Positions 25,586 through 38,250 of a stretch of 64,000 bases of DNA are shown here, piece by piece; position 1 is the stretch's first letter; each line of letters begins with the position of its first letter. The stretch spans positions 7,696,271 to 7,760,270 of the forward strand of contig NC_034411.1 of the NCBI RefSeq assembly GCF_002078875.1, in the 5' to 3' direction. The translations under genes and the position numbers were made by a program. The stretch is from Numida meleagris (Eukaryota; Chordata; Aves; Galliformes; Numididae). Below the pieces are notes generated by a model. The model was not told the DNA's origin. It worked only from the letters and a program-made list of their open reading frames with translations, and searched no databases.

Positions 25586-28500
25586 CTATAAAAGAAAAAA
25601 AAAGTTTGTTAGAATTCATTTTATTTATTTTTAAAAGTTTTACATTTTAGAAGTTTATGCATATGTAAATGTCATTCATATTTGACAAGAAAGGAAGATA
25701 AGATACCACTACGTACAATGTCTGCAGAACATCTACCCATAACTTTCAATATTGAAAGATATTTTCAATATTTTTCTTTCTGTTTTCTTTCTCTACAGAG
25801 AAGCCAAGCAAGGCTTACATCAGAAGACAGGTAAAAAAAAAAAAAAGATAGGTAGCCTCAGCTAAAGCCTAGGACAACATCTCTCAGTAGCAGTTCCGCA
25901 GGATACATAAAGCATTTTATAAAGGTGGTGCCAAGAATTCCTCAGACTCATTTTCTAAGCAATTCTCCTGTTTTAGAAGTCACAAGGAAACTACCGAGGA
26001 CGGTTCAAGACTCTTGTAAACAACTACTTGGCCACATTCTCAGCAGACAGCACTGAAACACCCAGAACATGAAACACGTTTATCTTGAGCTGTTGTGCAG
26101 CGTAATAATGCAACTAAATTGAGCTTTGCCAACTTCCTGTCACCAGCAATTCATGAAATAGCCACTTACCCCGCTCCACCTTCTCCCACACGCAGTTGTG
26201 CCCTCAGTTGACCGTGTGACAGAAATCAAGCCACTTGATGGACAGCCAACAATCACGTACTTAAGATACCTCCAGACAGTAGCTTCAAAGAATTCTAAAG
26301 CTGCTTCCACAACTTTTGAAACCGTATAGGAACGCTGAAAGAGCTACGGTTCTAACTGCTAGCTGTGCTCTGCTGTCCGACTGTTTAAGTCTCTACCTGT
26401 TCATGGGTTTCTATCAGGTCTCCTTGTTCTTTGGATTTTGTAACTCCAAGGCAAAGCGTGCTGCCTCTCCAGCTGCTGCTACCCGCCTGCTTTTGTCCTA
26501 CAAACCGCCGGTCGGGAAACACCGCGATAAGCACCTTCCAAGCCTAGAGCAAAACTAAATTCTCCATCAAAGCTTATTCTCAAAGGCAGAATGGAGCAAG
26601 ATTACCCATAAAATATTTAAACGCAGATCACAGGAAAAAAAAAAAAGTATGAAAGCATTCCCATGGCCTAGATAGACATGGAACTAAGGACTCAATCATA
26701 ACATTGCAAACTACTTCAGCAACAGTCAAGGTATGAACTGATTTCCCCCCCCACAAAGAGTAGTCTAGACTTATTTCACTATTGCACATGATTAATGAAC
26801 CATTAATACCATCTACAGATTTACAACCGTACACATCACTTAAGTGGTTTATAATGTTGAGCCCATAGAGGGAGATCTGCAACTGAGTTCTTTTCACTTC
26901 AAATGACATTTGTATGAATTAATTGTAACAACATACTAAGGAATACCTATTGAAAAATAAGAAAGTGAAAACTAGTTATAAATAGCAAATAATTGAATTT
27001 CTAATCACTGGAGTAAGTGCAGACTTTACAACACTGCTGAAATGAAAATAAAACAAGAATCCTCAATGCCAAAACGTTTGGCCAAGGACTTAGTACAGAA
27101 CCTAAACAACAGCACACCAAGGGTATAACAACAACAAACTAAACTCTGCAGTTCTTTGCAAGTACAACAAATCACGGCATTTCAGCCAAACGTCTTCGCA
27201 CTTGCCAAGGAAGCCTGATAACTTTAAGGTAACTAACCTATCTTGTTATTGTTGTTGTCGTTTTTTTAAAAGGGTATTTTGCAGTTATAAAATAGCCTGC
27301 TTATCAAATTGAAACCAAGAAGTAATTTGTAACATCATATGAAAACCGAAGACTGCAGAGAAGTGTTGTTTAGAATAAAGCTTAAGTTGTCAGCAAGCTC
27401 CCACATAGGCTTACTCAGCACCAGCTGCTCAGCAAGGTATTTGCGAGGAGCTTCACTCACATCTCAGAGGCTTCAGCAGCCAAAAGCACTCTCTGTTTTA
27501 CATCGAGGTTTAGCAATAGCTGTTCAATGTCATGCATGAACATAAAGATCCACTCCAAGATGTCCGTGGAGCATGACTTTGAGCTCACACTGAGATTGCT
27601 CCAGTCTTCTTACTTTCAAAGCTTCTGGGTTCTCCATCCAAATACCATAACAGCATTTATTCTTTGTAACTTGTCAACGGTTTACGGGCGTTAGGCCCGA
27701 TTCCGTGACAAAGGGGACGGGGGACCCAAGGGCCCACGTCCCGGGAAAAGGGGAAAGGGGAAAAGGGTAGGGAGATGGCCCTGAGAGCAAAGAACAGCGG
27801 CAACAATCTGAGGAGAAACAAACTAATTTACTAAATAAAATATCGGAATGCAAAACAACACACTATAATACAATATAATTACAATTTAAGCTGATAAATC
27901 CAACACAGAGAGAGAGAATGTCCCAAAGTCAAGGTAGGCCTTACTCTACTACCGACGATAAGACGGCTGGAGAGCGAGGTGCTGCCAAGACGAGAGACGG
28001 CGGAAAAAGGGACGAGGTCTCGTGATCTGCAAGTTTTTATACTGCGAGCTTTTATCTTTTCCCTCCGGCTGGAAATGGTAACAGAGGAGCAAAGTACCGT
28101 GGGGACTGTAGTAGTCTTTCTCTTCTGAGGACTAGGTATGTCCACTACATGATGTTATGATGTGGAATACCAATAACCGAAAATCACAAAACCATGACAA
28201 GCAGCCATTCCTCATTACTTCCACATTTCCAAAACTAACTGCAGTCAATCACTAGCCCTAAGATTAAACAACCAGTGCATCCAGACTACGACTGTATCCT
28301 GAACGTTTTCCTGCAGAGGAAGATCTGTAAGTTACACACAAAGAAATGCCCTGGGAAATGGAACTGCTGACTGTTCTTTTGTAGGAAAGAGACTCATTCG
28401 GTAGATATGGGGATGTACTAACTGTGCTCACTTCAAGGCACTGGATTTTTGGGAAAATGCTCTTCAAGGCAACAGGGGAGACTGTTAAGCTGGCCAGCAT

Positions 28501-31500
28501 CATATCAGGAGTTTGTGACTCCTAGGGTCATGAATAAGAAGCTCTTCGGTAACACACTGACAGGAAGGGACAGAAAATGGCATTCACGGGAATGGAATTC
28601 CCTCATCCCAATTCCTGCCACTGGTCCTGGAAAAAGGAAAAGACTTTTTTTTTTTAACTAAAAAAAAAAGTAGATTTGGTTATTTACACACACACGTATA
28701 TACAAATATATAAAATCATCATTTGTAACTCAGTTCATGAGTTCCCGGTTTAATCTCAGCAAAAATTCACTATTAAACCTCCTGGAATTTAACAAGAGTA
28801 TTTACACTTATCTGGAAAATTCAGTTGACATGGCATTTATTATTCTACACCAAGTGACAAAGCTGAAATCACTGTAAAGGCAGGAAAACACTTATTGAAA
28901 TGAAAAAATCCTCAACGTTGTTCCAAGGATGGTGCTGAGTGGATATCAAACAAAAGAAAAAGGAGCTGGAAGAGGAGCAGAGAAGCCGTGAAATGGTTGG
29001 AATAAAGGAAGGTGAAAATAACAGTCCTGCCAAACAAAGAAACAGAGAGAAGGAAAAAAGAACAACAAAAAAGAAATCTGCTTCTGAGCTCAACGTCCAG
29101 GACCAACTAGTGTCACTGAAGCCAATGCAGCCTCAACACTGAATTTTATCACATCGTTACATGTTTTATTCTTTATTAGGCAGAGATTCACAAGCCCTCC
29201 AAAAGACATCTCTAAAGCTATTTTTAAGATAGAACAGATTTTAAAACAGAAGATGAGAGTTCTACAGACCACTGATTTATACTGGAAATAAAAATTTATG
29301 TACGTAACTAAATCCATAGGAGTTAAAGCAAACTCAAACAAAATCCCTAGATGTTTCAATTACTCTCAAACAGGTGGTCTATGAAACATAATGTGTTTTA
29401 AAAAGTCAAAATGCTTGTGTCAACACAAGGTAAAGTTAGGAAGCTAACTCATTTGATTTTCAAATCAGATTTCTGAAGTCCCCAAAACCCAATCTTGAAG
29501 TTTTCAGTGTGGTAGGAGCAATAAAGACCAAGTGGAACCAAAGCATCATACATATTATAAAAACTCTAAATGGACATAATCTCAGATTTTTCTTCTTTTG
29601 AAGCAGATTTAGAATAATCAAGTCACATGAGCAGTTATATTTAAATAAAAAGGACATAAGTCTAGGCAGGACATCTTCCCCAATCCCACAGCTCTTATTT
29701 TCACTGATGAGAAGTCACAAGAAGGGCAGGAGAAAGCACACAATAGAAACGGAATTTGCTTCCCACTAGCGAATACATGCATTTACAGCTCTGCATGTAG
29801 ACAGTGACGTCAATGTACGGTTTTGTTGGCTCAGTAATAAAACAAACCCACATCATATTGCTATGGCTTAAAGATTTCAAAAATCTTGGAAGAGACTTGG
29901 TTCAGCTGCAGCTCTTCTGCTCAGCTAAGTGGTGTCAGTAGCTCAGTGGCCCACCCAAATTACTGTAGCTTGATGCACAGGAATTAGATGGGCAAGATGC
30001 TGTGAAACCTCTTAAATTATGCATGATATAGGCCAATCTTTAAAATTTTTTTTTTTTAAATTGCACTAATCTTAACTCAAGACTAAAGGAGGAAGCCTGG
30101 ACAACTGAAGCTTAAAGTCATATCACAACACAATGAATCAAAGACCTTGAAAAACTACTTTGAAGCTTTCCCATTAAAAAGGTATCAGAACTTGTTTCAC
30201 GATAAGTATGCTTTTCTTCTTTTAAAATCTTTTTACATTTCTAGGCATATACAAGCTGTATGTCACTTGTGTTATCTGAAATATCACGCTCAACTCCGCA
30301 TTAGTTACCACTCCACCATCCGACATCACAAGTTCTCATGCAAAAAATGCCAACAAAAATTTCTTAGCCTGTACTGGAAGTAATTCCACAAATTACATAT
30401 TATAACAACTCTACCCATATTCTTTTGTTGATAGTTTACTTCATTATTCTCTTCACCGCACCTAGAAATAAACCATAACAGAGTTCAGAAAATTCTTAGG
30501 GAAGGGGATAATCTTTAAGAAAAACAACAAAAAAAAGTCAGCATTCAGAAAACAAAATGAGTAACATGAGGGCAACAAGCACCATCGTTGAAGGGAGTTT
30601 GCCTGCAAGACATAGAAAATTAAGAAGTTAAAATGACCAAAAAGTAGGCAAAGAAGAGCAATACTAGGGGAAAGCACAGCTGAGGTAACCTGGGGCTGAA
30701 GCAGACTGCCAGAGCCCAATTAAACTTGTAGGAAGACTTCCCATCACCCAAACATTTTCTCTTCTGCACCTTCTGCCATAGAGAAGACATTTTCTTCAAT
30801 TTTTCATTTCAAAGCACTTTTAAAACATCACAGACACCATTTACACAAGAGCAGTCTCACTGCACAATGCTCTGCTCCACACATTTCAGGAACAGTTGCC
30901 AAAACAGGATCTGCAAGGAGCGTTAGTTTTAGTTAACCATCAGAGCTCTGATGAGATTTTCAAATCCACATCTTCTGTTAATTTAATCAGTTTAACCCAT
31001 ATGAACCAAATGCATCATCACTTGCACAGGCCTGTTTATCAAATTCTTTTTGAAAGCCATCTATTTCCAGTGATGTTAGAAATGCATTTTAAAAGTTCAT
31101 GTTCTAGAGTCTGTAGGAATCTGTATTATACACAAGCACAAGGTTACGTTAATACAATGTAATTGTTGTTTACAGCACCCGAACAACTATCAAATTAAAT
31201 GCTTATCGGAAGGAAAAAGAGTCACACCAGTTTTCCCTCACCCTTGGGCTGACTAATTACTGATGAATTTTTTTTTTTTTTAAATGGAGTATACTCCCAG
31301 TTCTCCACGCAACATAAAAAACAGCATAGGCGTTTTTAGCTTTCACATAGTTCCCTTTCTGAACAGATTTAATTATGATCCCTTTACTCAACTTTCAAAA
31401 GTGTTCCACCTGCCAACCACAAAGTGTTGAACCGAATTCATTACCGTTCACTGGAATGTTAACCTGGTGAAAAAACATAGGTCTGATAGAACAGCAACTT

Positions 31501-34500
31501 CGTTCATTAATTCCCTCAGTTAATCCCTGCTTTGTCTGGCATCTCAAATGAGGGCTAAGAGCTGGAACTGTGGCTTCACCTTCTGTAGCGCAGAACTCTA
31601 CACCCGACTCAGGCATATTCCATCAGTCATGCTGTTAGGCTGTATCATTTTGTAAAACCAGTATTTCAAGTGATTAACTCATTCACTTGCAAAACGTGAT
31701 TTACTCAAGAAGTAGAATTTGAAACAACAACGGAAAAAAAAAAAACAACAACTGAGACATGTTATTTATTTTCCCCATATTTCTGAGGGAAATGACTCCC
31801 AAATTTAAAAGTCAGCTACGAAGTTCATGTGTCCTTTAGCATTTACCTGCTCATTTACATTTTGAATGGATACACCAATTTTATTCCAAAATGCTACCTA
31901 GTAAGGATTCTCCTTTGAAACTTTGAATTGTAACAGCTTTTACCTGCACATAACAGAGCAACTACATTTCTATAGTTTGTAACATGTAACAATCCAGCTT
32001 TGTGCCAGCAGACCTTACACAGAGAAGAATCAGAACCCATCTAAGTGTTCCTGCTTAAACTGGATTAATGTATCTCCAGTCACAGATTTATGTTGACAAG
32101 CGTCAGCAAGTTTTTCTGAATCATACAGTTTACATTATTAGAGTGATAATGGATTGTCATCAATTTCTCATGACATACTTTGCCCAACATTTTTTTCAGA
32201 AAAAATGTATCAAAGAATTGTTTTCTCTTTCTGATATCATTTTCTGTTACCTGTTACTTGGTATCAAGAAACAAACAAAAACACCTACTGAAAACACAAC
32301 TTCTTGCTTCCAAGTGTTTCTTCATATTTTGATTATTCATTATGAAGGAATTTCACAAATTTCAGTATTTCACTGTTAGAGTCATGCTATAAATGCAATT
32401 TATCTATATGCTTAAAATTGCACATCGATATCTTATTTTAAAGAAAAATGATGCTGATCGACTCGGTCAGATTAAATTCTGTTACAGCAGCTCTTGGATT
32501 AAATCTTTTTTTTTTTTACTAAGGACACAAGCATCACAGCACGTAATTTGAGTTATTTAAAACAATGCAATAGAAGGGAGAAAAGAGAACTCTGTAAAGC
32601 TGGAAAAAAATAGAGCAGTAGTTGATTTAAGTTTTGATAGTGCAAGGATTTATAAGAACAAAATTTCTTCACTACTTTGACCTCAAGTCATTAATTAGGC
32701 TTTCAAAACACTATCAAACAAGGGTATCCCATTATTTTCTTATAGGAAATAGGGAACAGTATCTGCTTTCCTCATACGGGGCCACAGCACTGTTCATTAC
32801 CTTTTTGCAGAGTGACAGAGAGTCTAACAAAGACACAGCAGCAACAAGAACAACGTAATTACAATACACCAAAGCAGGTTTAAATAGTTCATTCTCTGTG
32901 CACTTTCTAAGGCAAAACTTGAAATAGCATGTTTGGTTCTTATGTAAAACCTAATAAAATGGGAGGCCACAAAGAATATTGCTAAGTAAAGAAATAAATG
33001 AGATTTGTAAAACTTAAAAAAAAAAATCATCCTAGATTAGAATGTTTCCTTGAACTTAAGGGGAACATTAGCAACACAATGAATAACCACTCAATTGTGG
33101 TTTATTCTGAAAGCAAAGCTGAGTTAAGCAACCCATCAAAACCCATAAAGAAACATAAAATAATGAGGGATGGCATGAGCAAGATCTCCATGACAGAAAC
33201 GACAATGTTGCTGAATTGCCTGGCAGTAAAAGGCTTGCAATGCCAAGGAGGTGGATTCAAGTCATCAGCTGTTAGAATCTGTTCTTTCCAAGAACCTTCA
33301 GCTCTTCCCTGCAAGGGAATTCCTCAAACAAATATCAAAAATGTCTTGGTAAAGACCAGATTAAGACTCTGCAAAATGCTGCCTTGCAGTAGGAAACGCT
33401 GTCTTCTTTTATAACTTAGCCTTTTCATTGCCTTATTAATGATGGAAAATGGATTTCCAGTCTCTCTCTACTGCACCTGAGAACTCATTTCTAGAAGGGC
33501 AGCTGTAAGTGAGGGAAATCTGTTAAAATAGCATTCCTACAAACACAATCCAATCTAGAAAGAGTCATTCTCCGAGCTGCAGTCAATATGTTCCTAAATT
33601 GGTTTATTAAGTTTACTTTTCTTTTTGGAATAACTTACCAGCAAATAACGTACAGAAAGAAAATGTTTACTTCATAAAGCCTCTAGAAATCAATGCTTTC
33701 GATTTTGAATCTAATGTTGTTACAGCCAGAAGGTCCATTATCCAGCACGGGAGTTTCAGGACACTGTTTTTGCTTTGACATACATACGTTGAGGAAAACA
33801 ATGTTCTCCAGTTCCAATACATCCGGGGTATCTAAAATAAGCCTTATTTCTCATCACCCAACATTTGGAATGAATCGATACCACTGTGCATTACTGCGGT
33901 TTCAACAAACACTGAATATGCCAGACACCTTCTATTAGAAAGCACTGTATGTAAGAAGAACACTGAGGTAGCAAAACTCAGGAGACTTCCATCAGGATTC
34001 AGGCACTTATCTCAATCTTCCTGACCTCTTGCCTTCCCCAAGCTGGCAGTGAAAACAAGGCACCCTCAGACAGTTCAGCCTATATTAGATTCAAACCTCT
34101 TCGTCACTGCTCCTCTCCCGCATCACATATGATAAGAACAGGGTGGGTGACACAAATATGAAATGTAATAATGTACTGTCTGCAATATTTTCCTCATTAA
34201 GAAATGGCCAAAAAACAGCTTTCACTAGCTATGCTGTTTCACTTCTCCCTATTCCATCTAGGCTTAACTATGGAATCCAGTAAACATTTGAAAAATATGA
34301 ACCTGAATGTTGTGTTGGTTCCTGACGCTCCTCTTAACCAAGAATAGCATCTCTTCCCCGAAACAAAAAGGCCAGGTTATTTTTTATGAAGTTACAATAC
34401 ACAAGAAAACCACGTAATGTTTCCACTCAAAATCAACTGATTTTGCTTCAACAGCTGCAGATAAAGACACCGTCTGAATCTAAATCTGTGAACAGACACT

Positions 34501-37500
34501 GGGGAAGATGTTCTAGCAATAGGCATGTTTTTAACTCACGTAAGCAAACATGCCTGGCTGGGAAAGTCAATCAAGTTTAAAATCTGGTGCTGTGGGAACA
34601 CTGCATTTGTGCACAATGTACTGTACGCATCTATACAATGTGTAAAGTGAGACAGATTGCATAAGTCACACATAACTGGGATGTTTTCATTCTTGTTTCT
34701 CAAATTCGTTTAACAACAGTGTTCAACCCTGTGAGAAAATGTGTTTCAGGATGTTAGCCTGTAACATGTTATTTGGGAACCTGTTCTAAATCCAGATGAA
34801 AAGACGCTGGATTAAGAAGTATTAAAAGTAAATTACCTAAGCTCAACTCTTCCTAGAGATTTATTTACAGAGCAATACGTTGTCCAGTACATCTAAAACC
34901 TTCACACTTCATCGATGCTACAATAAAGAGCAGATTACTACAGCCCAGAAGTGCACTCTTACAGAAAAGGGTCTCACAAAGCTCAGCAGAGGAAACACAC
35001 CAGCACAAGCAGAACAACCACACTTCTTCCCTCCGTTACTGCAAACTTTTGCTTGTTTCCTTCAACATGCAAAGAATGAGTAGGTGAGGAAAAACAAAGC
35101 AAAACACTTAAATGCACTTATAAAGAACTGACATTATTCGTCATTTATTCCACCCACAGATATTATGGCATATTAGGAACACAATACACGAAGGACAACT
35201 GATACTTCAAAAGAATAAGGTCTATCTTCCATCATCTTTCAACAGATAAATGAACTTCAGGTTTCACATTTCCTTTCCCCCATAACTTTGTAACATAACA
35301 AATAGAAGAGAGGATTTGCCTTCCTTGCGGTTCTTCCAGAACAGGACTCTTGGATTTAAAAAACCCAAATTATTTGCCATACGGAAGCAGACTCATTAAG
35401 TCACCTTGCAACTAGGGCCATTACGGAAACATGTGGACGTGAATCCAAAGCTTTAGCAATTAAAGACATTAGCACAGAAGAAAGTCTACTGGAAACAAGA
35501 CTGTCAATTTTCAAACAAGGCACATTTCAAGATATATATATATTTTTTTTGTGTGTGTGTGCATAAGGAGAAGCTTGCAGTGTGTTTTCTATAAAAAGGA
35601 AAAATAAAATTAACAGACAAAATATCAAGAAACCTAATGATAAGCAGGATCTGAGAAAGGCACTTCTCAGAAGAGGACTATCCAGAAAAGTCACAAATGA
35701 GTATTTTGAATCCCTGTGAAAAGGTTAGCATGCCACTGCAGTGAAACATTCGCAAAGACATAGTTTAAGTTGTCAGATAATACAATAGCGCGGAAAGAAA
35801 TGAGCATTTTGTAGGAAAAGATAGTAAGTATCTGAAAGACGATAATGCTGCGGAGCACAGTAAAAGCCAGATCTAGCACCGGTTTATTTACCACAGGTTT
35901 TCCAACTGATACCGCTACCTTTCTGCAAGGACAGCTCTATGAATATTTCAAAAGGAAAGGGCAAAGAGTTGACTGAAGTCTGTCTAAGCTGGTTTATTAT
36001 TTCTGCTGTGAAAGACAAGTCTTTTGAAAGTACCCGAGAGCTTCAGAATGAGTTATTTTGATGTAACTAAGGTGTTAAAATGCTGACATTAACTTAAGCT
36101 AGTGAAGCAATTTTTGACTTCTACTTACAAACATAAAGTCACGCCCTGCCTTAATCAACAGAAATATGTATCACAACTATCAATTCACTGTGAAGAATTC
36201 TAAATCTTACTGATTCATGAAATGAAACCATGACCATGGCAAAAAATAAAATAAAAGTAAAAGAATTAGAGAGCACGAACAGCTACACTCAGGCTGAGAT
36301 CCCTTAGCTGCTTTACTTGTAAGCAAATTAAGGAAGTAAAGAGAAGGGGTCATACTTTCACATGACCTTAGAAGGTCACATAGCACGTATTTTATACAAA
36401 CATCATGTGAAAAGGAACCAACATAGCACATTACTTTTTCTGAAGTTTCTCTTCTATGCAGTAAATTTATATTTAAGTTTTCCTACCCTCAAATTTATGC
36501 TATTTATTTTCACTTACATGAAAGGGATGTTCTCTTAAGAAAAAAAAAACCACCACCAAAACCCTTAGCAGTCATAGGTACTTCGTTTCTTCTCCTAGCT
36601 CTCCCAACTAATGTTACATTCCTTCAGATATGCCTCCAATGGTGTTAGGCACGGGAGCGTGCATACAGACTTCTGTGTGCACCAACAACACAATGTTTTC
36701 AGGCTTAAAGCAGGCTAATTGGCTTCCCAAGTCTGGTTGATACATCCAGAGAACAAACCAAGATGGAAATACTTTTAATTACACTCAACCTCTGAGGACC
36801 AGCCCAGTTAAAAAAGCAACATCCATCACACTCACTTTGCCACAAATGTAACAGCTGAAGAAATTCGTTCTGATGAAGCACACCATGCTGTAAGCCATAC
36901 ATGAAACCAGAACTTACACGACCGCCACAACACAGCTCTTGTTGCTGAAGTGTCTCCTACTACCTCAGTCTGTGTATGAGCAGAGGTTTACTTCACAAGG
37001 AGCATTAAACTTGCCAAAGTTTCAGTTTCTACGCAGAGTGCAGAAGCTGGATGGAGGGCTGCCACCAGCGGGACACCGACTCGGTGACACTCTGAAGGAA
37101 CATTAAGGTGTGACCCTTGATTTAAGGAACTGTCTCCACTGAGAAGAACACTTCAGTCCAACAGCCAGCCACTTACAGCTGCAAACTGAAGCATCAGCAC
37201 TGGCGCTTCACCAATTTTGCACCCATTTTAGAACAGCACTACTTGGTGGAAAAAAAAAAAAAAATCCCACAAGATAACTTTTCTCCGGCACATCATCTTC
37301 AGGTGCACCCCGTGACTGACGCTCCGAAAAGTGACCTTAGGGGCTGAAGGCAGGTCCCCGGCCCCCAGCTGCCCGCCCCACATGGCTGGGAGCCGCCTCA
37401 CGACGGGCCCGGCCCGGCGGCCCCGCAGCCCGCGGGGCTCACCCAAACGGCAAAGCGCAGAGGCAGCCGCCCGCCCTGAGGCGATCCCGTCTCCTGAGGG

Positions 37501-37733
37501 GAGCGAAGGACGGGGCAGCGCTGTGGGGATTTTCCCCTCACCCTCCGCCCGGGCGCGGGAAAGAAGGACGGAGAGGCGATGCCCTCAAGGGGCCCGCGCC
37601 CAGCGCGCCCGGCTCCAAGAGAAGCCCCGTCCGCTTCCGCGGGGCAGGGGGTATCTTCCCCGGCCAGGCCCGGAGGAAGCGAGCCGCTCCAGCGCGGCGA
37701 CCCGCAGAGCGCGGCGGTGGCCTTGCGTCCTAC
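25586..37733 (-). other. AFTPH: AFTPH intron 1
   Basis: An intron of about 12 kb between the first exon and coding exon 2. It is AT-rich, with short homopolymer and TA/TG runs (for example 35530-35562). The only clear insertion is the solo LTR at 27,672-28,199. No coding exon with conserved sequence and splice sites was recognised. Scattered ORFs of 60-140 codons have no codon pattern or family resemblance. Confidence 0.8.
27672..28199 (-). mobile_element. Solo LTR of an avian endogenous retrovirus
   Basis: About 528 bp bounded by the inverted ends TGTCA...TGACA (read on the minus strand). It has a TATA box (GTATAAAAAC, 28042-28033) and a C-rich end, and base composition unlike the flanks. 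No gag, pol or env reading frame adjoins it, so it is a solo LTR, not a provirus. It lies in AFTPH intron 1 in the same sense as the gene. I see no clear target-site duplication. The start TGTCATGGTTTTGTG looks like an abundant chicken LTR family from memory; I do not name the family. Confidence 0.8.
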
Positions 37734-38250
37734 CTGAGGGCTGCGCAGCGGGCGGCGGGGCCCGGGCGGGCATGGCGGCGGCGGGGAAGGGGCGCGGGGA
37801 CGCGGCCGGTTACCTGAGGCCTCCCACGGCAGCCGCCATCGAGGGGGAACCCATGTCACGGCGACAGGAACCGCGTCGCGGCGGCCCGGCCCCCTCCCGG
37901 CGGCCACCTCCTCCTGCCCCGCCGCCGCCACCGCCCACTTGGCCCCGCTCCTCCCGGCAGCCCCCGCGCTGCCACCGCCCCTGGAACCGGCGTCACTCCC
38001 AGCAACGGCCGCGAAAAGGTGAAGAAATAAATAAGCGAGGAACGTTGCTACGGGAATGGCTCCCCCGTTACAGGAAGGAGTGGCGCTAGTCAGCGGCCGC
38101 CATCTTGAGTGCTGGCAAGCCGCCTCACTAGCGGTAGGGCGGCCATCTTGGACGAGGGGTGAGGCGGCTGGCAGGGAGGTGACGCTGCGGCCGTCATATT
38201 GAGTGAGGGCAGACTAGCAAGATCTTTGTACGGCCGTCTTATGAGATGGT
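37320..38250 (-). promoter_or_regulatory. CpG-island promoter of AFTPH with YY1-like boxes
   Basis: This is a sharply GC- and CpG-rich island in otherwise AT-rich DNA. No TATA box is seen on the minus strand. Boxes resembling the YY1 site (GCCATCTTG in plus sense) lie near 38100-38107 and 38143-38150, with decayed relatives near 38194-38201 and 38236-38243. YY1 sites often sit at or just downstream of the TSS of TATA-less housekeeping genes, which fits AFTPH transcription to the left. Bidirectional activity to the right is possible but no divergent gene is seen. Confidence 0.75.
37734..38110 (-). other. AFTPH: AFTPH noncoding first exon with two alternative donors
   Basis: The first exon lies in the CpG island on the minus strand. 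Two good donors are visible: GGCCTCAG|GTAACC (exon end 37814) and GCCCTCAG|GTAGGA (exon end 37734). Upstream ATGs lie at 37839 (next to GCGGCTGCC) and at 37773 in a strong GCCGCCGCC context. Spliced to exon 2, both give only short upstream ORFs, so the exon is inferred to be 5' UTR. The TSS is not determined; 38.0-38.1 kb is a guess from the YY1-like boxes and GC profile. Confidence 0.6.

Larger units (their letters stand above)
1..38110 (-). other. AFTPH: AFTPH gene span (partial, 3' end outside window)
   Basis: The transcription unit runs right to left, from the CpG-island first exon near 38.1 kb to beyond base 1. Eight exons can be placed: one noncoding and seven coding. All coding junctions have AG acceptors and GT donors and keep frame, giving about 793 residues. 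Aftiphilin is a vertebrate clathrin-coated-vesicle accessory protein that binds the AP-1 gamma ear and AP-2 ear through FxxF/WxxF-type motifs and works with gamma-synergin and HEATR5B (family knowledge). The vertebrate C-terminal exon or exons are not seen between 1 and 2574, so the gene is truncated by the window edge, not broken. The right-hand limit (TSS) is approximate. Confidence 0.93.

Noticed and set aside
37063..37079. Near-palindrome CACCGACTCGGTG just left of the CpG island
   Set aside because: A single short palindrome with one central mismatch and no second copy or known site match. Not distinguishable from chance.
37398..37931. 177-codon minus-strand ORF in the CpG island
   Set aside because: It runs straight through two good splice donors and has the same low-complexity composition. 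It is treated as 5' UTR plus intron.
37331..38089. 252-codon plus-strand ORF in the CpG island
   Set aside because: It is Pro/Arg/Ala-rich, as expected from random frames in CpG-rich DNA. It has no domain and overlaps equally open frames on the minus strand, which contain the AFTPH first-exon donors.
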